The notes below the pieces were generated by a model that was not told the DNA's origin, did not search any database, and was given only the letters and a program-made list of their open reading frames with translations. Position numbers and translations under genes: made by a program. This document shows, one piece after another, positions 1 to 6,879 of a stretch of DNA of 9,044 bases. This stretch comes from an uncultured Comamonadaceae bacterium. Lineage in GTDB: Bacteria; Pseudomonadota; Gammaproteobacteria; Burkholderiales; Burkholderiaceae. The stretch is from NCBI GenBank assembly GCA_946482595.1, contig CAMLSD010000147.1:1-9044 (forward strand), written 5' to 3'. Numbering within the stretch: position 1 is the stretch's first letter; each line of letters opens with the position of its first letter.

Positions 1-125
1 CGGAAAAAGAAGGGGGCTTGTCTGAGCCCGCAGGGCGAGTTTGCCCCCTTCCCGCTCGGACCGAGCAGCGCAGGGGAGTTTCCGTGCCAACGGAAACCGA
101 CACCTCGGGGGTGCCCTTTCTTTTG

Positions 126-159
126 GTTCCTTTTCTTTGGGCACGCAAAGAAAAGGAAC
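126..159. repeat. Perfect 14-bp inverted repeat with 6-nt loop
   Basis: The arms GTTCCTTTTCTTTG (126-139) and CAAAGAAAAGGAAC (146-159) are exactly complementary around the loop GGCACG. The arms are rich in A/T pairs, unlike the GC-rich flanks. On transcription it would form the most stable hairpin of the island. There is no U-tract directly after it, so it is not a classic intrinsic terminator; it looks more like the core of a dispersed intergenic element. Confidence 0.75.
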
Positions 160-204
160 TCGCCCGCCGGGGCGAACTCCCGGCTCGCCCCGCCAGGGGC
201 GAAA

Positions 205-249
205 CACAGCGCCACCCAGCACAGCGCAACCCAACACAGCGCCACCCAA
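205..249. repeat. 15-bp tandem repeat, three copies
   Basis: Three head-to-tail units lie at 205-219 (CACAGCGCCACCCAG), 220-234 (CACAGCGCAACCCAA) and 235-249 (CACAGCGCCACCCAA), differing at one or two positions. A degenerate fourth unit begins CACAACGG at 250. The period is a multiple of three, so the open glpK frame stays in register and would read Gln-Arg-His/Asn-Pro-Ala/Thr repeats, but this lies upstream of the supported glpK start. It is a short minisatellite that may vary in copy number. Confidence 0.75.
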
Positions 250-286
250 CACAACGGCGCCACGCCAACGCCAGCCCTCTCCCCAA

Positions 287-310
287 CCCTCTCCCGCAAG
301 CGGGAGAGGG
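287..310. repeat. REP-like perfect 11-bp hairpin
   Basis: The arms CCCTCTCCCGC (287-297) and GCGGGAGAGGG (300-310) are exactly complementary around an AA loop. An extra copy of the left-arm core CCCTCTCCC lies just upstream at 275-283 and could compete for pairing. From memory, this type of CCCTCTCCC...GGGAGAGGG palindrome is common between genes in many proteobacteria. It ends 43 bases before the glpK ribosome binding site. Confidence 0.7.
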
Positions 311-353
311 AGAACGCCCCACGCACCCTTCGAGCCCTCCCGCGCCCGACGCC

Positions 354-358
354 AAGGA
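354..358 (+). promoter_or_regulatory. glpK ribosome binding site
   Basis: AAGGA lies seven bases before the ATG at 366 and fixes the start of glpK, ruling out the longer open frame that runs back through the hairpin island to position 18. Confidence 0.75.
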
Positions 359-365
359 CCACGCT

Positions 366-1859
<1,494 letters not shown>

Positions 1860-1863
1860 ACGC

Positions 1864-1870
1864 GAGGGAG
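1864..1870 (+). promoter_or_regulatory. Ribosome binding site selecting the chemoreceptor start
   Basis: GAGGGAG lies six bases before ATG 1877. An alternative in-frame ATG at 1856 overlaps the glpK stop codon (ATGA) but has no comparable site, so 1877 is preferred. Confidence 0.6.
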
Positions 1871-1876
1871 CGATCG

Positions 1877-3442
1877 ATGAACCGGTTCAACAAGCTCACG
1901 GTGGGGCAGCGCCTGGCCGCCGGCTTCGGGCTGGCGCTGCTGCTGATGGTGGTGGTGGTGTCGGCCCTGGCCTGGTGGGTGCTGGCCGCGGTGAAGTCCG
2001 ATGTGGACGTCATCGTCAAGGAAAACAACCGCAAGACCGAGCTGGCCTGGCAGATGCGCGGTGAGCTCGAGGGCGTGGCACGTGCCGTGCGCAACACCAT
2101 CATCTCGCGCAACCAGGAGGTGCAGGCCAGCCAGAAGGAGGCCATCGCCCAGGGGTTGAAGCAGTTCGAAGCGCTGTATGCCGAGCTGGGCACGAGGCTG
2201 GTGAGCGACGAGGAGCGCGAGGCCTACGCCCGCATCGAGACGCTGCGCCGCCAGGTGCTGCCGCTGTACGACGAGGCCCTGCAGCAGGCGCTGTCGGGCC
2301 AGAAGGAGCGTGCCGGCGAAACCCTGCTGGAACAGGTGCAGGGCCCGCAGACGCAGTGGTTCGAGGCCATGCAGGCGCTGATCGGACTGCAGCAGCGCAA
2401 CACCCTGGACAACGTGGCCCGCGTGGACACCGGCCATGCCACCGCCACCGCCGGGCTGCTGGGCGGCGTGGCCCTGGCGGTGCTGCTGAGCGCGGCGCTG
2501 GCCGTGCTCATCACACGCTCGCTGCTGCGCGACATGGGCGGCGAACCCGACTACGCCAGCGCCGTGGCCCGTCGCATCGCCGCCGGCGACCTGAGCACCC
2601 CCATCGCCTTGCGCCCGGGCGACCGGCACAGCCTGCTGGCCGCGATGCGCGAGATGCAGTCCAGCCTGCGCGCAGTGATCGAGAACATCCAGGGTGCGGC
2701 CGAATCGGTCACCACCGCCAGCAGCGAGATCGCCCAGGGCAACCAGGACCTGAGCGGGCGCACCGAACAGCAGGCCAGCAGCCTGCAGCAGACCACCTCG
2801 TCGATGGTGCAGCTCACCACCACGGTGCAGCACAACAGTGCATCGGCCCGCCAGGCCAGCGCACTGGCCGAGGCCGCCTCGGGTGTGGCGGTGCGTGGCG
2901 GCCAGGCCGTGGGCAGTGTGGTGCAGCGCATGGAGGAGATCCAGGGGTCGAGCCGCAAGATCACCGAGATCATCGGCGTGATCGACGGCATTGCGTTCCA
3001 GACGAACATCCTCGCGCTGAACGCCGCCGTCGAGGCTGCCCGCGCCGGCGAGCAGGGCCGCGGCTTTGCGGTGGTGGCCGCTGAAGTGCGCACGCTGGCC
3101 CAGCGCAGCGCCGAAGCCGCACGGGAGATCAAGACGCTGATCTCCGACAGTGTGGAGAAGGTCGAGGGCGGCAGCCGGCTGGTTCAGGATGCGGGTCAGA
3201 CCATGGACGAGATCGTCGAGCAGGTGCGCCGTGTGGCGGCGCTGGTGGGCGAGATCACCCGCGCATCGATCGAACAGGAAAGCGGCATCGGCCAGATCGG
3301 CCAGGCGATGGAGCAGCTCGACCGCATGACACAGCAGAACGCCGCGCTGGTCGAGCAGAGCACCGCGGCGGCCGAAAGCCTGCGTGAGCAGGCGCGCCGG
3401 CTGAGCGAGACGGTGTCGACCTTCCGGGTGGCGCCGGCCTGA
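1877..3442 (+). CDS. Methyl-accepting chemotaxis protein
   Basis: Transmembrane chemoreceptor (521 residues) that would signal through CheW and CheA to the flagellar motor. The layout is classical: a short cytoplasmic tail, TM1 at about 14-39, a periplasmic helical domain at about 40-190 that resembles four-helix-bundle sensors, TM2 at about 193-212, a HAMP domain from about 214 containing [19 protein letters not shown], then a long coiled-coil signalling domain. The highly conserved hairpin tip begins at [20 protein letters not shown] (I369) and runs on through [12 protein letters not shown]. Gln/Glu-rich helices on each side hold probable methylation sites. The C terminus (FRVAPA) lacks the NWETF-type CheR/CheB tether. 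It follows glpK by 17 bp, so the two may be co-transcribed. The ligand cannot be read from the sequence; a glycerol link is only suggested by position. Confidence 0.95.
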   Translation: MNRFNKLTVGQRLAAGFGLALLLMVVVVSALAWWVLAAVKSDVDVIVKENNRKTELAWQMRGELEGVARAVRNTIISRNQEVQASQKEAIAQGLKQFEALYAELGTRLVSDEEREAYARIETLRRQVLPLYDEALQQALSGQKERAGETLLEQVQGPQTQWFEAMQALIGLQQRNTLDNVARVDTGHATATAGLLGGVALAVLLSAALAVLITRSLLRDMGGEPDYASAVARRIAAGDLSTPIALRPGDRHSLLAAMREMQSSLRAVIENIQGAAESVTTASSEIAQGNQDLSGRTEQQASSLQQTTSSMVQLTTTVQHNSASARQASALAEAASGVAVRGGQAVGSVVQRMEEIQGSSRKITEIIGVIDGIAFQTNILALNAAVEAARAGEQGRGFAVVAAEVRTLAQRSAEAAREIKTLISDSVEKVEGGSRLVQDAGQTMDEIVEQVRRVAALVGEITRASIEQESGIGQIGQAMEQLDRMTQQNAALVEQSTAAAESLREQARRLSETVSTFRVAPA

Positions 3443-3454
3443 GACGCCGGGATG

Positions 3455-3967
3455 TCAGCGGATGTCGGTGGCGGGCATGAACAGCACCCGCCCACCGCCC
3501 ACGCGCTGCCGCGCCTCGACCTGCTCGCAGCGTGCCGGCGGCGGCTGCAGATGCGCCGGGATGCCGTCGATCCACAGGCGGCAGCGGCCGGGCGGCGGCA
3601 GGCGGTCAGCGGGAATGCCGCGCAGGGTGTGGGGCCCGTAGTCGATGTGCGCGACCTCCCCGGTGGCACGCGCCCGTGCGGATTCGCCCCAGATCACCAC
3701 CCCACCCCAGCTTTCAGCGTCGGCATGGGCCTTGTTGCACGACATGGCAGGCGGCTGACGATCGGCCCGCACGCCCGGGTACCAGATCGCGCACCGCCCC
3801 TGAGGCGGCACACGCTCCGGCGGCACGCGAAACGCCGTGCTGCCGCTGCGCTCGGGCCCGCCCGGGCGCGAGGTCGAGGGGATGCTGCTGCAGGCCGCCA
3901 GCACGGCAGCCAGGGCCAGAGGGACAACAGTGCGGGGAAGCGCCAGGCGGGAACAAGCGGACAACAT
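3455..3967 (-). CDS. Small lipoprotein with duplicated Cys-spaced PPxGRC motif
   Basis: The 170-residue product has a lipoprotein signal peptide: hydrophobic core PLALAAVLAAC with lipobox L23-A24-A25-C26. Ser after the Cys suggests outer-membrane sorting. The mature part contains two related copies of a 27-residue motif at 51-77 and 121-147. Each has an acidic-Arg pair, PPxGRC, an aromatic W three residues later, then QPP and a closing Cys exactly 18 positions after the first (C59/C77 and C129/C147). The copies are 70 residues apart. I recall the pattern from uncharacterised proteobacterial proteins and assign no function; paired disulfides or a small structural repeat are possible. The gene is convergent with the chemoreceptor, with only 12 bp between stops, and divergent from the VOC gene. 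No clear Shine-Dalgarno sequence precedes the ATG. Confidence 0.8.
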   Translation of the reverse strand: MLSACSRLALPRTVVPLALAAVLAACSSIPSTSRPGGPERSGSTAFRVPPERVPPQGRCAIWYPGVRADRQPPAMSCNKAHADAESWGGVVIWGESARARATGEVAHIDYGPHTLRGIPADRLPPPGRCRLWIDGIPAHLQPPPARCEQVEARQRVGGGRVLFMPATDIR

Positions 3968-4153
3968 GGTGGCAGGCGAAGGGCAGGCGCCAGCACATGG
4001 CCGGCGGGAACAGTGACTTTAGTCACATCACAGAGCTCGTAGTAACAGGATATTGCGCCCCGGCTTGCGGCATCTCCCGACACCTCCTGCCACCACGCTG
4101 TCAGCAGGCGCCGCGCACGATGAGGGTCCACACAGACCTTCAGGAGTGACCCC
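3968..4153. promoter_or_regulatory. Divergent intergenic region with GTGAC/GTCAC inverted repeat
   Basis: This 186-bp region separates the leftward lipoprotein from the rightward VOC gene and should hold both promoters. It contains the region's most AT-rich stretch (about 4012-4055) and a perfect inverted repeat, GTGAC-TTTA-GTCAC, at 4013-4026. No strong sigma-70 pair is evident on either strand. The repeat could be an operator for either gene, possibly for the YafY-type regulator encoded in the rightward unit. Confidence 0.4.
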
Positions 4154-4537
4154 ATGAGCATGCCGTCCGGCCCCGCGGTGAACTGGTTCGAGATTCCCGT
4201 GCAGGACATGGAGCGCGCGCAGCGCTTCTACGAAACCATCCTCGGACAACCCCTGCAGCGCGAACAGATGGGCGCCTACACGCTGGCGCTGTTCCCGCAT
4301 GACCCGGCACAGACGGGTGGCTGCCTGATCACCGGTGGCGAGGCCTCGGCCCCGTCGGACCAGGGCACGCTCGTGTACCTGAATGCCGCACCTTCGATCG
4401 ACGCGGTGCTGGCCCGGGTGGACGCGGCGGGAGGACAGGTGAGCCTGCCGCGCGTGGCCCTGCCGGGCGACCTGGGCTGCATTGCCCATCTGGTCGATCC
4501 GGACGGCAATCGTGTGGGCCTGCACGCACTGGCGTAG
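4154..4537 (+). CDS. VOC-fold (glyoxalase/bleomycin-resistance superfamily) protein
   Basis: Cytoplasmic protein of 127 residues, the usual size for a single-chain vicinal-oxygen-chelate protein with two beta-alpha-beta-beta-beta modules. The first module has NWFEIPVQDMERAQRFYETIL (residues 10-30); the second ends with VDPDGNRVGLHAL (114-126), the typical closing strand. It resembles the broad group annotated 'predicted enzyme related to lactoylglutathione lyase'. Aligned by eye with E. coli glyoxalase I, the H5 and E122 metal ligands correspond to W11 and G122, so a nickel glyoxalase I activity is unlikely. The substrate is unknown. AGGAG at 4142-4146, seven bases before the ATG, supports the start. 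The TfoX_C gene begins one base after its stop, and a YafY-type regulator follows; VOC genes and YafY-type regulators are often neighbours. Confidence 0.88.
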   Translation: MSMPSGPAVNWFEIPVQDMERAQRFYETILGQPLQREQMGAYTLALFPHDPAQTGGCLITGGEASAPSDQGTLVYLNAAPSIDAVLARVDAAGGQVSLPRVALPGDLGCIAHLVDPDGNRVGLHALA

Positions 4538-4538
4538 C

Positions 4539-4904
4539 ATGTGGCGACTGCTCCCCCGCCTGCCCTGCCTGCATCCGCTGCCCCAGCCCATGCCGAGCCT
4601 TCCCGCCATGCCTGCGCCCACCGCTTCACGCGATCGTCCCCACCGGCCCGACGGCCTGCCGGGGCTGGGCCCGCGCAGCATCGCGATGCTGGCACGGGTG
4701 GGTGTCACCTCGGCCGAGGCGCTGCGCGACAGCGACCCGATCGAGCTCTACCTGCGCCTGCGCGCGGCCTGGCCCGGCACCAGCCTCAACATGCTGTATG
4801 CGCTGATCGGTGCACAGGAAGGGCGCGACTGGCGGGAGATCCAGCGTGAACGACGCACTGAACTTCTGCTTCGGCTGGACGCCCTCGGCCACGCCCCCCG
4901 CTGA
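4539..4904 (+). CDS. TfoX C-terminal-domain (Sxy-like) protein
   Basis: Small helical protein matching the C-terminal domain of TfoX/Sxy, the competence regulator. The domain covers about residues 39-117 of this model: LPGLGPRSIAMLARVGV resembles a helix-hairpin-helix turn, followed by YLRLRAAWPGTSLNMLYALIG and WREIQRERRTELLLRLDAL. The N-terminal TfoX domain is absent, as in many stand-alone homologues. The start is uncertain: ATG 4539 sits one base after the VOC stop and suits translational coupling, while in-frame ATGs at 4590 and 4608 would remove a Pro/Leu-rich leader and leave a more typical short N terminus. None has a clear ribosome binding site. A direct competence role cannot be inferred; such proteins are mostly uncharacterised. 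The downstream regulator starts 13 bases after its stop. Confidence 0.8.
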   Translation: MWRLLPRLPCLHPLPQPMPSLPAMPAPTASRDRPHRPDGLPGLGPRSIAMLARVGVTSAEALRDSDPIELYLRLRAAWPGTSLNMLYALIGAQEGRDWREIQRERRTELLLRLDALGHAPR

Positions 4905-4917
4905 CGAAAGCCCGCCC

Positions 4918-5631
4918 ATGCGCCGCGCCGACCGCCTGTTCCAGATCGTCCAGCTCATCCGCGGCCGCAGGCTGAGCACCGCCACCTGGCTGGCCACGCG
5001 GCTGGAGGTGTCCGAGCGCACCATCTACCGCGACGTGGCCGACCTGCAGCGCCAGGGCGTGCCCATCGAGGGCGAAGCCGGCATGGGCTACCGCATGCGC
5101 GCCGGCTTCGACCTGCCACCGCTGATGTTCAACGCCAACGAGGCCCAGTCGCTCGTGGCGGCCGTGCGCATGGCCCAGGGCTGGATGACCCCGCAACTGG
5201 CCGCCGGCGCAGAAAACGCGCTGGGCAAGATCATGGCCGTGCTGCCCTCGGCCGAACGGGTGGCCGCCGAAAGCCTGCCGCTCTACGCCCCGGCCGTGGC
5301 CATCGCCGAAGCCACCCGCAATCACCTCGCCACGCTCAAGCATGCCGCCGAGCAGCGCCGCAAGCTGCACATGCTCTACACCGACCTGCAGGACCGGCAA
5401 AGCGAACGGGTGGTACGCCCGCTCGGCTGCTTCTACTGGGGCCGCGTGTGGACCCTGGCCGCCTGGTGTGAGCACCGCCAGGACTTCCGCAGCTTCCGCA
5501 TCGACCGCATCGACACCCTGCAACTGCTGGACGAACGCTTCCGCGACGAACCCGGCCGCACGCTGGCCGACCTGTTCCGCCAGGCCGAGGCGGAGCAGTG
5601 TGAGCGCGAGCCGGTGGTGACGGGACAGTAG
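4918..5631 (+). CDS. YafY-family HTH/WYL-domain transcriptional regulator
   Basis: DNA-binding regulator of 237 residues. The N-terminal winged helix-turn-helix covers about residues 2-60: RRADRLFQIVQLIRGRRL, then the recognition helix SERTIYRDVADLQRQG (32-47) and the wing GEAGMGYRM. A middle linker leads to a WYL-type ligand-sensing domain at about 150-210, with RPLGCFYWGRVWTLAAWCE and FRSFRIDRI; the motif reads WTL here, as is common in YafY-like members. The effector is unknown. ATG 4918 is chosen because MRRADRLFQIV is the usual family N terminus; the frame is open further upstream but overlaps the TfoX_C gene. A weak GAAAG precedes it. As the last gene of the VOC/TfoX_C unit, it probably controls that unit, perhaps through the divergent intergenic region. 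Confidence 0.92.
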   Translation: MRRADRLFQIVQLIRGRRLSTATWLATRLEVSERTIYRDVADLQRQGVPIEGEAGMGYRMRAGFDLPPLMFNANEAQSLVAAVRMAQGWMTPQLAAGAENALGKIMAVLPSAERVAAESLPLYAPAVAIAEATRNHLATLKHAAEQRRKLHMLYTDLQDRQSERVVRPLGCFYWGRVWTLAAWCEHRQDFRSFRIDRIDTLQLLDERFRDEPGRTLADLFRQAEAEQCEREPVVTGQ

Positions 5632-5730
5632 GTCGGTCCGCTGCAAAACGGACGAAGCCGTGGCCCTGCGGCTGCGACGGGTGTTGGCCACTGAGGCAAC
5701 AGCACCAAAAGGCCTGAACGGCAATCCCCC

Positions 5731-5766
5731 AAGCGAGCGAGTGCACACCGCCGCCCACGCTCGCTT
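5731..5766. repeat. 9-bp inverted repeat upstream of the orphan lipoprotein
   Basis: AAGCGAGCG (5731-5739) and CGCTCGCTT (5758-5766) are exactly complementary around an 18-base spacer, ending 37 bases before the ATG at 5804. No T-tract follows, so an operator or leader hairpin is as likely as a terminator. The rest of the 172-bp gap after the YafY stop shows no clear promoter. Confidence 0.4.
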
Positions 5767-5803
5767 ACAGTGGCCGCCGACGCCAACTCCGTACCTCACC
5801 GAC

Positions 5804-6685
5804 ATGCTGCGCCTGCTCGCAACAACCCTGATGGCCCTGAGTGCTGCCCTGCTGACGGGGTGTGTGGCCACGACCGCCTACGTGCACAAGTACAAAGCGG
5901 CGCCCCCGGGCGTGGTGATCGATGTCTCGTCGGATCCGATATTCACCTTCCTATCCAAACCCATCGGAGCGGCGCTGATTCCTGAGTCGCAGGTCTACGT
6001 GCTGTCTTCACAGAAAGGAGTGACGGGTATCGGACTGCTCGGAATCCTGGGCGCTCTGGCCGTCGACGCAGCCAACCAGCCGACGCTGGCGCCTGAGGTC
6101 ACGCGTGCGTTCGGATTCCGCCTGGACCAGACCACGCGAGAAGCCATGTCAAACGCTGCGCGCGAGCAGGGCCAGAACCTTCCGCTCGGAACGTCCCAGT
6201 ACGTGGACCGCGTCAAGGGACGCGCCATGCTTATCGCACCCGCCGTGATGCTGTCCAGGGTGTCCGATACGCACTTCCGTCCGCAGGTGATCCTCTATGC
6301 CCATCATCAAGGAGAGACCGCCATTGATGGCATCGGGTTGGTCTTCATCGCTCATTCCCCCGAGTCGCGCGCACTGACCGGAGATGGCGGCTGGTCAGAA
6401 GGTTCTCGACTGCGCGATGAAGCCAACCGGCTTGTCCGGGATCTTTCGCATGCGCTGGTGCACGAACTGACCACGGGTCTCCCACGATCTGGCTTGAAGC
6501 AAGCCACACTGGTATTGCCGCTGCCCGACGATCTGGAACCGCAAGAAGCCACCGTCGCCTACCTGGACGACTATCGCGGCAGCACGCTGCTTTACTACCT
6601 CGGTCGATTCCAGGGCATCTACCTCATGCCGCCCAACCTGGTGCAACCGAAGGACGTCAAGCCCTGGGTTCCACCGGCCTCCTAG
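5804..6685 (+). CDS. Unrecognised lipoprotein, lower GC than neighbours
   Basis: The 293-residue product begins with a lipoprotein signal peptide (MLRLLATTLMALSAALLTGC) with lipobox L17-T18-G19-C20; Val after the Cys suggests outer-membrane sorting. I do not recognise the mature protein. It has a hydrophobic, Gly-rich segment (GVTGIGLLGILGALAVDAAN, about residues 69-88), a mixed alpha/beta middle part with VILYAHH and GIGLVFIAHS, a charged helix (DEANRLVRDLSHALVHELT), and a Pro-rich tail ending WVPPAS. Start 5804 is chosen to put the signal peptide at the N terminus; there is no good Shine-Dalgarno sequence, and the frame is open upstream. Base composition is unlike its neighbours: 33 of 60 bases are G/C at 5941-6000 versus 47 of 60 at 7381-7440. 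This suggests horizontal acquisition or weak codon selection. Confidence 0.75.
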   Translation: MLRLLATTLMALSAALLTGCVATTAYVHKYKAAPPGVVIDVSSDPIFTFLSKPIGAALIPESQVYVLSSQKGVTGIGLLGILGALAVDAANQPTLAPEVTRAFGFRLDQTTREAMSNAAREQGQNLPLGTSQYVDRVKGRAMLIAPAVMLSRVSDTHFRPQVILYAHHQGETAIDGIGLVFIAHSPESRALTGDGGWSEGSRLRDEANRLVRDLSHALVHELTTGLPRSGLKQATLVLPLPDDLEPQEATVAYLDDYRGSTLLYYLGRFQGIYLMPPNLVQPKDVKPWVPPAS

Positions 6686-6696
6686 CATGTCGGGCA

Positions 6697-6714
6697 GCGC
6701 GACTGCAGTCGCGC
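6697..6714. repeat. Perfect 18-bp palindrome after the lipoprotein gene
   Basis: GCGCGACTGCAGTCGCGC is an exact palindrome starting 11 bases after the stop at 6685. A 6-bp hairpin overlaps its edge (GCAGGC 6713-6718 with GCCTGC 6724-6729). No U-tract follows. It may be a REP-like element or a factor-assisted transcription end for the upstream gene. Confidence 0.6.
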
Positions 6715-6763
6715 AGGCCGGGAGCCTGCCTCGCTCACACCCGGCCTCTAGAGTCTCCCCCCC

Positions 6764-6786
6764 AAACCCAGGGCCCTCCCGGGTTT
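6764..6786. terminator. Bulged hairpin, terminator candidate
   Basis: AAACCC-A-GGG (6764-6773) pairs with CCCGGGTTT (6778-6786) around a CCCT loop, leaving one bulged A. The symmetric A and T runs at the stem ends would suit termination from either side, but the tracts are only three bases long. It lies between the orphan lipoprotein and the esterase promoter candidate. Confidence 0.35.
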
Positions 6787-6791
6787 CCCCG

Positions 6792-6822
6792 CTGACCGGC
6801 GGGCAGCGGCGATTCCTATAGT
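6792..6822 (+). promoter_or_regulatory. Sigma-70-like promoter candidate for the esterase-ompW unit
   Basis: TATAGT at 6817-6822 matches five of six bases of the -10 consensus. CTGACC at 6792-6797 is a moderate -35 match, with a longish 19-base spacer. Transcription would begin near 6829, just before the palindrome at 6835-6850. Confidence 0.4.
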
Positions 6823-6834
6823 GCGGCAACGAAC

Positions 6835-6850
6835 ACGAACGGTCGTTCGT
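6835..6850. promoter_or_regulatory. TetR-type operator candidate
   Basis: ACGAACG-GT-CGTTCGT is a perfect 7-bp inverted repeat with a two-base centre. A further half-site, ACGAAC, lies directly upstream at 6829-6834. Palindromes of this form and length are typical of TetR-family repressor operators. It sits just downstream of the -10 candidate and 29 bases before the esterase ATG, where a bound repressor would block transcription. No TetR gene is present in the window. Confidence 0.55.
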
Positions 6851-6879
6851 TTTTCAACGCCAACACGAAGAGGTCCCGC

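Larger units (their letters stand above)
1..365. repeat. Hairpin-rich intergenic island upstream of glpK
   Basis: This stretch has no convincing gene; the glpK frame stays open through it but reads as low-complexity Arg/Pro/Gln sequence. It contains a string of perfect inverted repeats: 9-17 with 43-51 (9 bp), 54-58 with 62-66 (5 bp, 3-nt loop), 78-85 with 90-97 (8 bp, GCCA loop), 126-139 with 146-159 (14 bp, 6-nt loop), 166-171 with 179-184 (6 bp), 185-191 with 196-202 (7 bp, GCCA loop) and 287-297 with 300-310 (11 bp, AA loop). A 15-bp tandem repeat sits at 205-249. From memory, similar composites recur between genes in Burkholderiales genomes, so a dispersed intergenic repeat is the likeliest identity. 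Transcription terminator or structured-RNA roles are also possible. I see no convincing promoter for glpK here. Confidence 0.7.

Noticed and set aside
205..264. Possible CRISPR array
   Set aside because: The units are 15 bp and directly adjacent with no unique spacers, so this is a simple tandem repeat.
18..365. N-terminal extension of glpK (116 extra residues)
   Set aside because: The stretch is repetitive Arg/Pro/Gln-rich sequence read through hairpins; homology to GlpK begins at ATG 366, which has its own AAGGA site.
3434..3450. CCGGC/GCCGG hairpin between the convergent chemoreceptor and lipoprotein genes as a bidirectional terminator
   Set aside because: Only 5 bp with a 7-base loop, overlapping the chemoreceptor stop codon and lacking T-tracts; expected by chance in such GC-rich DNA.
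3694..4209. Longer - strand frame upstream of the small lipoprotein
   Set aside because: It is a different frame covering the divergent intergenic region; the signal peptide and lipobox belong to the frame starting at 3967.
5636..5653. GTCCG/CGGAC hairpin after the YafY regulator as a terminator
   Set aside because: The stem is only 5 bp with an 8-base loop and no following T-run.
4786..5871. 361-residue frame on the - strand
   Set aside because: Antisense to the YafY regulator and spanning an intergenic gap; no recognisable domain.
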